From: Muribaculaceae bacterium
GTDB taxonomy: Bacteria; Bacteroidota; Bacteroidia; Bacteroidales; Muribaculaceae
Direction of reading: 5' to 3'
DNA: 64,000 nucleotides
NCBI GenBank assembly: GCA_023663365.1
Contig: JAMPHP010000001.1
Location: 1,464,189-1,528,188, forward strand
The position numbers and the translations under genes are program-made. A model generated the notes under the pieces. The model did not search any database. It was not told where the DNA came from and was given only the letters and a program-made list of their open reading frames with translations. Shown piece by piece: positions 55,695 to 64,000 of this stretch. The stretch's first letter is position 1. Each line of letters opens with the position of its first letter.

Positions 55695-56888
55695 ATGACT
55701 GAAACACTGCAACATAAACACAACGAGGCGGAAAACTTCGACGACATCCGCCCATACGACGACCATCAATTCCACCAAAAGATTGCCTCGCTCGTCAAGG
55801 AGCCCGGCTTCGAGCACGCCGTGCGCTACGTGATGCCCGATGTCGACTACCCCGAGTTCGTCAAGCGCCTGCTCTCGGTGGAAAGCCAGATGGATTTTCA
55901 GCAGAAAATCATGGGTCCCTTCCTCGAGATGCTCGTATCCAAGACCACGCACGGCCTCTCGCTCAGCGGCGTGGAGAACTATGCCCCCGGCTCGAGCCAT
56001 GTGTTTATCACCAACCACCGCGACATTGTGCTCGACGCCTCGTTCCTCAACCTCTGCTTCATCCGCGAGCATCTTCCCATCACCCAGGTGGCTATCGGCA
56101 ATAATCTGCTCATCTTCGATTGGATTACCGACCTGGTGAAGCTCAACCGCAGTTTCATAGTCAAACGCGACACCGGCGTGCGCGAAGCTCTCGATGCCGC
56201 CAAGCACCTCTCGGCATATATCCACCACGTGATTGCCGACATGAACGAATCTGTGTGGATAGCACAGCGCGAAGGCCGAGCCAAGGACTCCAACGACCGC
56301 ACTCAGGAGAGCGTGCTCAAGATGCTCTCGCTTGGAGGCAAAGCCGACTGCAAGGCAAACATCCTGGCTCTCAACATCATGCCCGTGGCAATATCCTACG
56401 AGTACGACCCCAACGACTACCTCAAGGTGCGCGAGTTCCTCCTCAAGCGCCGCGACCCCGACTTCAAGAAAAGCCAGCGCGACGATCTCTTCAGCATGGA
56501 GACAGGCCTGCTCAGCCAGAAAGGCCGCGTGCATTTCCACCTGGGCGAGTGCATAAACGGCGCCCTCGCGGCCGACCCTGCCACCGACCGCGCCGATGTG
56601 GTGCACAAGGCTTGTACGCTGCTCGACCGCTCGATCCACTGCGGCTACCGCATATTCCCCTGCAACTACATCGCCTACGATGAGGTGCACGGCACCACAC
56701 GCTACCGCGAGTTCTACACCGACGACGACGTGCGCACCTTCGACGCATACATCGACAGCCAGCTTGCCAAAGTCGACGTGACCGACATCACCGCCGACGA
56801 GCGCGCCTTCATGCGGCAGATGATGCTCACCATGTATGCCAACCCGCTGAAAAACCAACTCGCGGCGCAGAACTGCGAAAATTGCTGA
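55695..56888 (+). CDS. PlsC-like 1-acyl-glycerol-3-phosphate acyltransferase family protein
   Basis: 397 residues from the ATG at 55695 (a GTG at 55671 is possible). The acyltransferase motif NHRDIVLD (HxxxxD) lies near residue 110, with later WIAQREGRAKDSNDRT resembling the substrate-binding FPEGTRS block. About 400 residues is longer than plain PlsC, as in Bacteroidetes acyltransferases of unknown specificity. The role is phospholipid or lipid A precursor acylation, inferred. 4 bases separate it from the phosphoesterase. Confidence 0.8.
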   Translation: MTETLQHKHNEAENFDDIRPYDDHQFHQKIASLVKEPGFEHAVRYVMPDVDYPEFVKRLLSVESQMDFQQKIMGPFLEMLVSKTTHGLSLSGVENYAPGSSHVFITNHRDIVLDASFLNLCFIREHLPITQVAIGNNLLIFDWITDLVKLNRSFIVKRDTGVREALDAAKHLSAYIHHVIADMNESVWIAQREGRAKDSNDRTQESVLKMLSLGGKADCKANILALNIMPVAISYEYDPNDYLKVREFLLKRRDPDFKKSQRDDLFSMETGLLSQKGRVHFHLGECINGALAADPATDRADVVHKACTLLDRSIHCGYRIFPCNYIAYDEVHGTTRYREFYTDDDVRTFDAYIDSQLAKVDVTDITADERAFMRQMMLTMYANPLKNQLAAQNCENC

Positions 56889-56892
56889 TCTG

Positions 56893-58086
56893 ATGCGACT
56901 TCCTCTCCTGCTCATCCTGCCCGTACTTCTGCTCGACATCCTCGTCGATGCCTACATCTGCCGTGCCGTGTGGAAGCGATGCAAGCGCGGTGCCTCCTTC
57001 TGGCGCCCTGTGGCTCTGTGGAGCTCGGTGCTGCTCAACCTGCTGCTTGTGGCAGCCATCGTGTGGCCCAAGAAAAGCGCCGGCGACAGCGAGCTCGTTG
57101 GGCTCATGTGGCTGCTCTACGCCTACTTCAGCATCTACATCCCGAAGTATTTCTTCGTCTTGGTCGACCTGCTCGGCTGCATACCACGCTTGTGGCACCG
57201 CAAGCGCTCCAAGGTCGTGAGTCGCGGCGCCATTGCGGTGGCACTCACCGTATTCGGCCTCATGTGGTGGGGTGCCCTCATCAACCGCTACCGCATAGAT
57301 GTGCGCGAAGTCGACGTGACCGACCCCTCGCTTCCTGCAGCATTCGACGGCTTCACGATAGCTCAGATTTCCGACCTCCACGTAGGCAGCTACGGTGCCG
57401 ATACCGCCTTCGTGGCCAAGGTGGTGAAGCGCGTCAACGAGCTTCACCCCGACATGATAGTGTTCACCGGCGATATTGTGAATCGCCGCAGCGACGAGCT
57501 CAAGCCCTTCACCGGCACCCTCAGCCGCCTCGAAGCACCCATGGGTGTATACTCCATCCTTGGCAACCACGACTACGGCGACTATTACCAATGGCCAGAC
57601 TCCGCAGCGAAAAGCGCCAACATGCGCCTGCTGCGCACCTTGCAGAAAGACATGGGCTGGCACCTGCTCGACAACGACTATGCAGTGCTCCGGGCCGGCT
57701 CCGACTCACTCGTAGTCCTGGGCGTAGAGAATATCGGCGACCCGCCATTCCCCACCTACGGCGACCTCGATGCCGCATATCCGCACGACCTCGCCGACCC
57801 CGCCTTCAAAATACTGCTTAGCCACAACCCCGCGCACTGGGTCGACGACATCGCCGGCAGCCCCGACAAAAACATAGCACTCACCCTCTCGGGGCACACT
57901 CACGCCATGCAGATTGAGTTCTTCGGCATATCGCCGGCAACGTTCCGCTATCCTACATGGGGCGGCATGTACACCGACCCCGATGGTGCGCACCGCCTCT
58001 ACGTGAACATAGGCATAGGCGAAGTAGGCATACCGGCACGCATAGGCGCAACCCCGGAAATAACTCTCCTTACACTCCGAAAGTGA
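56893..58086 (+). CDS. Membrane-anchored metallophosphoesterase
   Basis: 397 residues. Four N-terminal membrane segments (about 3-130) precede a calcineurin-like domain with DLHVGS, GDIVNRR, GNHDYGD, LSHNP and SGHTHAMQ. The arrangement resembles LpxG/YaeI-type phosphodiesterases, so lipid or UDP-sugar-lipid hydrolysis is possible. The last gene of the envelope run. Its stop overlaps the transposase GTG start. Confidence 0.9.
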   Translation: MRLPLLLILPVLLLDILVDAYICRAVWKRCKRGASFWRPVALWSSVLLNLLLVAAIVWPKKSAGDSELVGLMWLLYAYFSIYIPKYFFVLVDLLGCIPRLWHRKRSKVVSRGAIAVALTVFGLMWWGALINRYRIDVREVDVTDPSLPAAFDGFTIAQISDLHVGSYGADTAFVAKVVKRVNELHPDMIVFTGDIVNRRSDELKPFTGTLSRLEAPMGVYSILGNHDYGDYYQWPDSAAKSANMRLLRTLQKDMGWHLLDNDYAVLRAGSDSLVVLGVENIGDPPFPTYGDLDAAYPHDLADPAFKILLSHNPAHWVDDIAGSPDKNIALTLSGHTHAMQIEFFGISPATFRYPTWGGMYTDPDGAHRLYVNIGIGEVGIPARIGATPEITLLTLRK

Positions 58087-58529
58087 GCACCGCGCAATCA
58101 TTACACCATATCGTGATAAGCACCTATTGCCGCAGGCCCACCCTCCCGGAGAGCGTCTGTGTGGAGATGTATAAAGTCATTTCATCCTTAGTCGAGCGCT
58201 GCAACGCCAAATTACTAAGGATAAACGGCATCGAGAACCACATACACATTCTCGTAGACTTCGGCCCGAAAACCTGCCGGCAGGATCTTCTCAAAACCAT
58301 CAAGCAAAACAGCTCTCTATGGGCTCGACACAGCGGCAAGTTCCCTCTATGGGAAGGTTGGGGGCGCGAGTATTATTGCTTCTCTGTGTCATCCGACCGT
58401 AAATCAAGTGTCTGCGCATATATTGAGAACCAAAAAGAGCATCATAAGAAAACTTCATTCGAGAACGAAATGAAGCGCTTCGTGGCACACGCCGGCATGG
58501 AGTGGAATGAAAATCTTCCCTATGATTAA
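58083..58529 (+). CDS. IS200/IS605-like Y1 transposase (RAYT type)
   Basis: 148 residues with a GTG start. The HUH motif is HIHI in IENHIHILVDF, and the single catalytic Tyr is in VCAYIENQKEHH. No accessory TnpB gene is nearby. It starts inside the stop of the phosphoesterase (GTGA) and is followed by two inverted REP-like double hairpins, the hallmark of REP-associated tyrosine transposases. This suggests a domesticated single-copy gene rather than an active insertion sequence. Confidence 0.85.
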   Translation: MSTAQSLHHIVISTYCRRPTLPESVCVEMYKVISSLVERCNAKLLRINGIENHIHILVDFGPKTCRQDLLKTIKQNSSLWARHSGKFPLWEGWGREYYCFSVSSDRKSSVCAYIENQKEHHKKTSFENEMKRFVAHAGMEWNENLPYD

Positions 58530-58570
58530 AAAACTATCAATGGGCGTGATTAAAAAGCTATCAATGGGCG
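58523..58570 (+). repeat. Two tandem 24-base repeats at the transposase stop
   Basis: Units at 58523-58546 and 58547-58570 differ at one position (TGATTAAAAAACTATCAATGGGCG). The first unit contains the TAA stop codon of the transposase gene. Confidence 0.9.
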
Positions 58571-58605
58571 CTCTCCAAGCAGCCAATGCCGGCGTGGCGC
58601 ATGGT

Positions 58606-58793
58606 GCCGCGAAGCGGCTTTTTCTCGGTAGCCCCACACTGCTGTGTGGGGGAATGTCGCGCCAAAGTCCCGAATGTCCCGAAGGGACTGTTGGAAGTGC
58701 TTCGGAGATTCAGTCTCTTCGAGACATCATCTCAATGCCCGTATTTACCCCACACAAAAGTGTGGGGCTAACAAGATATAGCCGCTTCGCGGC
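58606..58793. repeat. BIME-like pair of inverted REP double hairpins
   Basis: Left unit 58606-58652: GCCGCGAAGCGGC, a 12-base spacer, then GCCCCACAC..GTGTGGGG. Right unit 58748-58793 carries the same two palindromes in opposite order and orientation with a 12-base spacer. The sequence between them contains further small hairpins (GTCCC-GAA-GGGAC). No coding potential. Confidence 0.85.
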
Positions 58794-58808
58794 ATTCGTT
58801 AGTTTATC

Positions 58809-59234
58809 ATGAAGAGTAGAGCCATTATTTGTATGGGTGCCAATGGGGCCGATGCGGAGGTGCAGATAGCGCGTGCCCTTGATGTCGTGCAAAATTTGGG
58901 TGAGATTGCCGTCGCCACCCCACCCTACCGCTCTGAGGCGGAGTTTGCCCGCGATGCAGCTCCTTACCTCAATCAGATAGTCATACTCGACAGCGTGCTC
59001 GCTCTCGACAGCGTGCAATCGCTCACAAAAGACTATCAGACACGGTGCCGTGCCGAGGCCGACATCGCGCCTCTGGTTGCTATCGACATCGACATCGTGG
59101 CGTGGAACGGCACTGTACTCCGCCCCGCCGACATGGCCTCGCGCTATTTCCGCAAAGGGTGGGCAATGCTACATCACGGGGCGCAGGAATTCGGAGAATT
59201 GCTTCCTGATACTCTCCTTGCCGAATTTAGCTGA
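58809..59234 (+). CDS. Divergent FolK-like (HPPK) protein
   Basis: 141 residues. The N-terminal GANGADAEVQIARALDVV corresponds to the GSN...A motif of 2-amino-4-hydroxy-6-hydroxymethyldihydropteridine pyrophosphokinases, and IDIDIVAWNG to the metal-binding DLDIL motif. The usual GPR before that motif and the VPHP after it are missing, and the protein is some 20 residues shorter than typical FolK. It may be a FolK paralogue. Its last 66 bases overlap the convergent glycosyltransferase gene. Confidence 0.65.
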   Translation: MKSRAIICMGANGADAEVQIARALDVVQNLGEIAVATPPYRSEAEFARDAAPYLNQIVILDSVLALDSVQSLTKDYQTRCRAEADIAPLVAIDIDIVAWNGTVLRPADMASRYFRKGWAMLHHGAQEFGELLPDTLLAEFS

Positions 59235-60338
59235 CACCATGCGTCGTGCCCGCTCACCTATGCGCTCCCTTTGAGCCGGGTCGGCAAGAAGATTGGCCAC
59301 CGTCTGAGCCCATGCATCGGGGTCGGGAGTCAATACCACAAGCGCTTCCTCAAGTTCTTCTATGCCTTCCAGCCCCTTAGGTGTGGTGACCACACAGCAG
59401 CCATAAGCCATCGCCTCCAGAATTTTGTTCTGTATGCCTGAGCCTGAAAGCATCGGAGCCACCACCAGTGCCGCATTATGATAGTAAGGCCTCACCGATG
59501 GCACAAATCCGCTCACTTCGACACCGGCAAGGTCGGCGAGGAGCTTGACATCTTCGACGGGAGAAGCACCGACGATGGTGAAACGACAATCGGGATCTCG
59601 CTCCCGCAACTTCGGCATCACTTTCCGGGCAAAGAAATCCACGGCTGTGATATTGGGCGCATAATCCATTTTACCTACAAAGACAAGCCCTTGCCGATTC
59701 TTGTGAGGAGGCAGCCCGGATTCTTCCGCGGGCAATACTACCATATTTCCGAGCAGACATTTATTGCCACCCGGCAGATATGAGCGGTCGGCTTCCGAAA
59801 TATATGCCACGCTGTCGAATGTCTGTGCGCACAGGCTCTCATATCGCTCCATCCGCCTGGCATCGGCTCTGTAGAACAATCGCTTCAGCGCAGAGGCCGA
59901 TGTCTCGCCAAGGGTATTGTAGTTCATTGTAAGAGAGTCAGTCATATCAAGGACTTTCTTCTTGAAGCAGCCTGCGTACTGAGCCATTACAGGCGACGCG
60001 CAGAACACGAAATCGTAGCTCCCGGCCCGGGATTCGACAAACCGACGCAGGTGCCTGTCGTTAAAATGATTGACGGCCTCGGGCTTGCGGTTGAAAAGAG
60101 TGAGCATGGCACGGAGATAGCGCGTGAGAGGCGCTGCGAAAAAGACGTGCTCCTCTCCAATCCTGGGTTCGTAGTCCTTAATCGGCTGAGAGCGCTTGTC
60201 GTGGCTTATATATGCCACATCTACATCACAGATATCCGCCAGCAGGCAAAGGCTCTGTGCAATCCGGATCCTGTCGCCGCCAATCTTGGGGAATGGCGGT
60301 ATATGCGAGAGAAACAAAGCTTTCTTCTTCATCAGCAT
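59169..60338 (-). CDS. GT4 family glycosyltransferase
   Basis: 389 residues (ATG at 60338 or 60332). Two-Rossmann GT-B fold: FLSHIPPFPKIGGDRIRIAQ at the N-terminus, GLVFVGKMDYAPN at the inter-domain start and APMLSGSGIQNKILEAMAYGCCVVTT as donor-binding motif with a conserved Glu. It transfers a nucleotide-sugar residue to a surface glycan; specificity unknown. Single gene with its own promoter. Confidence 0.9.
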   Translation of the reverse strand: MLMKKKALFLSHIPPFPKIGGDRIRIAQSLCLLADICDVDVAYISHDKRSQPIKDYEPRIGEEHVFFAAPLTRYLRAMLTLFNRKPEAVNHFNDRHLRRFVESRAGSYDFVFCASPVMAQYAGCFKKKVLDMTDSLTMNYNTLGETSASALKRLFYRADARRMERYESLCAQTFDSVAYISEADRSYLPGGNKCLLGNMVVLPAEESGLPPHKNRQGLVFVGKMDYAPNITAVDFFARKVMPKLRERDPDCRFTIVGASPVEDVKLLADLAGVEVSGFVPSVRPYYHNAALVVAPMLSGSGIQNKILEAMAYGCCVVTTPKGLEGIEELEEALVVLTPDPDAWAQTVANLLADPAQRERIGERARRMVSAKFGKESIRKQFSEFLRPVM

Positions 60339-60361
60339 CTCAAATTAGCAATAGTTCACGG

Positions 60362-60369
60362 CAAAGATA
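60362..60369 (-). promoter_or_regulatory. -7 box (TATCTTTG) of the GT4 gene
   Basis: Minus-strand TAnnTTTG match 23 bases before the ATG, back-to-back with the dnaE promoter. Confidence 0.6.
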
Positions 60370-60383
60370 TGCAAAAATTTTCG

Positions 60384-60391
60384 TAACTTTG
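60384..60391 (+). promoter_or_regulatory. -7 box (TAACTTTG) of dnaE
   Basis: Perfect TAnnTTTG match 59 bases before the dnaE ATG. Confidence 0.6.
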
Positions 60392-60450
60392 GGCTGCATT
60401 TGGCGCAAAAAAGCGCCGTGCATAAATATCTCTCTGAAAACTACAGCTCT

Positions 60451-63400
60451 ATGTCGCAATTCGTACATCTGCACGTACACACCTCATATTCCTTGCTCGA
60501 CGGTCTGTCGTCGGTGTCCGGCCTGATAAAGAAGGCCGTGGCCGACGGTATGCCCGCACTGGCTATGACCGACCATGGCAACATGTTCGGCATCAAGGCT
60601 TTCTTCAACGATGTGAAGAAGCACAACAAGAAGGTCAAGGAGGCCGTCGGCAAAGCTAAGGACGAGCTTGCCAAGGCCGAGGAGAGTGGCGATGCCGAAG
60701 CTGTGGCGGCCGCCCGCGAGGCGCTCGAAAGTGCCAAGCGAAAGCATCTTAAGCCCATCATCGGTTGCGAGATGTATGTGGCTCAGAACGACCTCCACGA
60801 GAAAATCGACAAGAAAGACCGCGGCCGGCATCTGGTGGTGCTCGCCAAAAACGAGCGCGGCTACAAGAACCTCATCAAACTCGTGTCGCAGGCCTGGACC
60901 GAAGGTTTCTACTCGCACCCCCGCACCGACAAGAAAGAGCTTGCCGCACACCGCGAAGGCCTGATAATCAGCTCGGCGTGCCTCGGCGGCGAAATTCCCA
61001 GGCTGCTCAGCGCCGGCGACTACGAAGGTGCCGACCGTGCCGTGGCTTGGTGGAAAGAGACTTTTGGCGACGACTACTACATCGAGCTCCAGCGCCACAA
61101 AGCCACCAAGCCGCGCGCCAACCATGAGACCTACCAGAAGCAGAAAGCCATCGAAGGGCAGCTCCTCGAGCTTGCCGCCAAGCACGGCGTGAAAGTGATA
61201 GCCACCAACGACGTCCACTTTATCGACGAAAGCGATGCCGAAGCGCACGACCGCCTTATCTGCCTGGCCACGAACCACTACGTCAACGACGAAAACCGTA
61301 TGCTCTACTCCAAGCAGGAGTGGTTCAAGACCACTGCCGAGATGGAGCAGGTATTCGCTGACATGCCCGAAGTGCTCGCAAACACTCTCGAGATTGCCGA
61401 CAAGGTCGAGGAATACGACATCGACCACGCGCCCATTATGCCCTTCTTCGCCATCCCCGAGGAGTTCGGTACCGAAGAGGAGTACCGCAGCCGCATCACC
61501 GAGCAGGAGCTCTTCGACGAGTTCACACGCGACGAAAACGGCAATGTGGTGATGAGCGAGGCCGAGGCGCACAAGAAAATCGACCGCCTCGGTGGCTACG
61601 AGAAGCTGTACCGAATAAAATTCGAGGCCGACTACCTCCGCAAAATCACCTACGAAGGAGCTGCCGAGCGCTACGCCACGCCTCTCGACAAGGAAATCGA
61701 CGACCGCATCCGCTTCGAGCTGCACATCATGAAGACCATGGGCTTCCCGGGCTACTTCCTCATCGTGCAGGACTTTATCCGCGAGGGCCGCAAGCTCGGC
61801 GTGAGCATAGGCCCCGGCCGTGGCTCCGCCGCAGGCTCGGTGGTGGCATACTGCCTGGGCATCACGCAGATCGATCCGCTCAAGTACGACCTCCTCTTCG
61901 AGCGCTTCCTCAACCCCGACCGTATCTCGCTCCCCGATATCGACGTCGACTTCGACGACGATGGCCGCGAGACCGTGCTCAACTACGTGACCGAGCGCTA
62001 CGGTGCCGCCAATGTGGCGCACATCATCACCTACGGCACCATGGCCTGCAAGTCGGCCATCAAGGATGTGGCGCGAGTGATGAACTACCCCGTGGCTACA
62101 TCGAACACCCTCACCAAGCTCGTGCCAAGGCACATGCCGGCCGACCCCTCGAACCCCGACAAGGAGCTCAAGGAGACCGTGGCAAACTGCATCAAGTACG
62201 TGCCCGAGTTCAAGGTGGAGATGGACCGCGACCCCGGTGTGACAGAAATCATGAACTTCGCCGACAAGCTCGAGGGCACAATCCGAAACGTGGGTGTGCA
62301 CGCTTGCGGTGTGATTATATGCCGCGACGACGTCACCGACTGGGTGCCCGTGAGCACCGCCGCCGACAAGAACGGCGACCGCATCCTCGTCACACAGTAC
62401 GAAGGCCGCGTAATCGAAGATACGGGCCTGATAAAGATGGACTTCCTCGGGCTCAAGACCTTATCCATCATCAAAGATGCCGTGCAGAACATCAAGCGCT
62501 CACGCGGCATCGACGTGGACATGGACCGCATACCCATCGACGACCCCAAGACCTACGAGCTCTACAGCCGCGGAAGTACCGTGGGCACGTTCCAGTTCGA
62601 GTCGCCCGGCATGCAGCGCTATCTGCGCGAGCTGCAGCCCAGTGTGTTCGAGGATCTCATAGCCATGAATGCCCTCTACCGCCCCGGGCCTATGGAAAAA
62701 ATCCCCGACTTCATCGCCCGCAAGCATGGCCGCGAGCCCATCGTCTACGACATCCCAGAGATGGAGGTCTACCTCAAGGACACCTACGGCATCACCGTGT
62801 ACCAGGAGCAGGTGATGCTTCTGTCGCGCCAGCTTGCCAACTTCACCCGAGGCGAGAGCGACACTCTGCGAAAGGCCATGGGTAAGAAGCTCATCGAGAA
62901 GATGAACGAGCTCAAGGGCAAGTTCCTCACCGGCGGCCAGGCCAACGGCCACAAGAAGGAAGTGCTCGAGAAGATATGGGGCGAGTGGGAAAAGTTCGCC
63001 TCCTATGCCTTCAACAAGAGCCACGCCACTTGCTACAGCTGGGTTGCCTTCCAGACAGGCTACCTTAAGGCCAACTACCCCGCCGAATTTATGGCTGCGG
63101 TACTGAGCCGAAACCTCAACGACATCACCAAGCTCTCGTTCTACATGGACGAGTGCAAGGCTATGGGCCTCGAAGTGAAAGGGCCCGACATCAACGAGTC
63201 GTTCTCGACATTCTCAGTGAGCTCGCCCGGCGTGATCCGCTTCGGCCTCTCGGCCATCAAGGGCATAGGCGCCGACGTGGTGCGCAATATAGTGGACGAG
63301 CGCGAGAAAGGCGGCAAGTTCAAAGACATCTACGACTTCGTGGAGCGTGTGCCTTCGTCGTCGATCAACCGCCGCGTGTTCGACAACCTTGTGCTTGCCG

Positions 63401-64000
63401 GAGCCTTCGACTGCTTCGAGGGCATCAAGCGCGAGGACCTCTCGGCGGAAGTGGGCAAGCGTGGCGAGACCGTGGCCGAGCAGCTGCTCCGCTACGGAGC
63501 TCAGCGCCAGAGCGAGACCAAGCTCGCCGCCACATCGCTCTTCGGCTTCGACGATGAGGAAATCATGGCCGAAAGCCGCCCGAAAATCCCGTCGGTGCCC
63601 GGCTGGGACAATCTGGTGCGCCTCAACAAGGAGCGCGACCTCGTGGGCATGTACCTCTCGGCACATCCGCTCGACCCCTACTGGCTCGAGGTGAAGCACG
63701 GCGTGGAGACCACAGCCGCCGAAAAGAACGACATAAGCAGCCCCACAGCCACTCCCATAGCCTTCGCCGGCATGGTGGTGGGCGTGGAGGAGCGAAAAAC
63801 CAACGCCGGCTCCATGAGCATCGTGAAAATCGAGGACTACTCGGGAGCCACCGACTTCGCCATCTTCGAGAAGCAGCGCGCTGAGTTCGGGCATCTCTGC
63901 ATCCCCGGCACGGCAGTGTGCGTGATAGGCTCGTTCCGCCAGTTCACCAACCGCAGCACCGGCGTGACGAACCTGCGCTTCAGCCTCGACCGCATACTCC
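60451..64000 (+). CDS. dnaE: DNA polymerase III alpha subunit, 3' end outside window
   Basis: At least 1183 residues, open to the right edge. ATG at 60451 (MSQFVHLHVHTSYSLLDG). Domains: PHP (HLHVHTSYS) with a charged helical insert at about 54-100, typical of Bacteroidetes DnaE; Pol III catalytic core with GPGRGSAAGS and catalytic PDIDVDFDDDGR (about 490-502); HhH and OB domains near the end (GATDFAIF). Replicative polymerase, cytosolic. The start is in the gap after the GT4 promoter. Confidence 0.97.
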   Translation, partial: MSQFVHLHVHTSYSLLDGLSSVSGLIKKAVADGMPALAMTDHGNMFGIKAFFNDVKKHNKKVKEAVGKAKDELAKAEESGDAEAVAAAREALESAKRKHLKPIIGCEMYVAQNDLHEKIDKKDRGRHLVVLAKNERGYKNLIKLVSQAWTEGFYSHPRTDKKELAAHREGLIISSACLGGEIPRLLSAGDYEGADRAVAWWKETFGDDYYIELQRHKATKPRANHETYQKQKAIEGQLLELAAKHGVKVIATNDVHFIDESDAEAHDRLICLATNHYVNDENRMLYSKQEWFKTTAEMEQVFADMPEVLANTLEIADKVEEYDIDHAPIMPFFAIPEEFGTEEEYRSRITEQELFDEFTRDENGNVVMSEAEAHKKIDRLGGYEKLYRIKFEADYLRKITYEGAAERYATPLDKEIDDRIRFELHIMKTMGFPGYFLIVQDFIREGRKLGVSIGPGRGSAAGSVVAYCLGITQIDPLKYDLLFERFLNPDRISLPDIDVDFDDDGRETVLNYVTERYGAANVAHIITYGTMACKSAIKDVARVMNYPVATSNTLTKLVPRHMPADPSNPDKELKETVANCIKYVPEFKVEMDRDPGVTEIMNFADKLEGTIRNVGVHACGVIICRDDVTDWVPVSTAADKNGDRILVTQYEGRVIEDTGLIKMDFLGLKTLSIIKDAVQNIKRSRGIDVDMDRIPIDDPKTYELYSRGSTVGTFQFESPGMQRYLRELQPSVFEDLIAMNALYRPGPMEKIPDFIARKHGREPIVYDIPEMEVYLKDTYGITVYQEQVMLLSRQLANFTRGESDTLRKAMGKKLIEKMNELKGKFLTGGQANGHKKEVLEKIWGEWEKFASYAFNKSHATCYSWVAFQTGYLKANYPAEFMAAVLSRNLNDITKLSFYMDECKAMGLEVKGPDINESFSTFSVSSPGVIRFGLSAIKGIGADVVRNIVDEREKGGKFKDIYDFVERVPSSSINRRVFDNLVLAGAFDCFEGIKREDLSAEVGKRGETVAEQLLRYGAQRQSETKLAATSLFGFDDEEIMAESRPKIPSVPGWDNLVRLNKERDLVGMYLSAHPLDPYWLEVKHGVETTAAEKNDISSPTATPIAFAGMVVGVEERKTNAGSMSIVKIEDYSGATDFAIFEKQRAEFGHLCIPGTAVCVIGSFRQFTNRSTGVTNLRFSLDRIL

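Noticed and set aside
58523..58570. The 24-base tandem repeats as a CRISPR or VNTR
   Set aside because: Only two units with no spacers; treated as a simple duplication at the transposase end.
60484..62301. Long minus-strand open frame inside dnaE
   Set aside because: It is the antisense of the catalytic region of an unmistakable DNA polymerase III alpha subunit.
1..64000. CRISPR array, prophage or riboswitch
   Set aside because: No regularly spaced repeats, no cas genes, no phage structural genes and no recognisable riboswitch fold were seen.

Overview
The window looks like a chromosomal contig of a gut Bacteroidales bacterium, most likely Muribaculaceae-like. The evidence is high GC in housekeeping genes, almost no Shine-Dalgarno sequences, repeated TAnnTTTG promoter boxes, and many Bacteroidetes-typical families (DUF4270, DUF5686, DUF5715, OstA-like, short GT5 synthase, FloA, orphan TIR/TPR). 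The family placement is inference; no 16S gene is present.

Layout. 1-4824: AT-rich end of an rhs locus. It holds an RHS C-terminus tipped with an L,D-transpeptidase-like domain plus a lipoprotein immunity candidate, a displaced second RHS tip carrying an HExxH metallopeptidase plus a lipoprotein immunity candidate, and an eroded RHS scar followed by a paralogous orphan immunity gene. 4849-11575 (minus): 5-formyl-THF cyclo-ligase, S41 protease, dCMP deaminase, CCA-adding-type nucleotidyltransferase, ClpC. 11871-15715 (plus): gyrA and a TPR protein, closed by a long bidirectional terminator. 15795-31731 (minus): sbcCD, GT2, B12/radical-SAM protein, orphan N6-adenine methyltransferase, sulfatase, U32 protein, PHP phosphatase, a 198-bp inverted-repeat element, CstA, FloA and a TPR/PD40 protein.

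31732-33000 is a palindrome-rich accessory patch with an unrecognised ORF. 32995-37757 (minus) holds a small membrane protein, a large AsmA/TamB-like protein and a DUF5715 lipoprotein. 37851-42311 has an rRNA methyltransferase, a CYTH protein and DUF5686. 42327-43800 (minus) is a Doc/RhuM-like pair of lower GC. 44053-46909 has a TM2 protein, a GT5-type synthase, DUF4270 and tRNA-Thr(CGT). 47456-49126 (minus) is a secreted SusE/F-like protein.

49292-52347 is a two-gene unit: a secreted TPR protein, apparently leaderless, translationally coupled to a membrane-spanning TIR protein. It is the best candidate here for an undescribed system. 52430-58086 (plus) is an envelope-biogenesis run (SurA-like, OstA-like, acyltransferase, metallophosphoesterase). 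58083-58793 is an IS200/IS605-like (RAYT-type) transposase with a pair of inverted REP-like double hairpins. Then come a divergent folK-like gene, a GT4 and the start of dnaE, which runs off the right edge.
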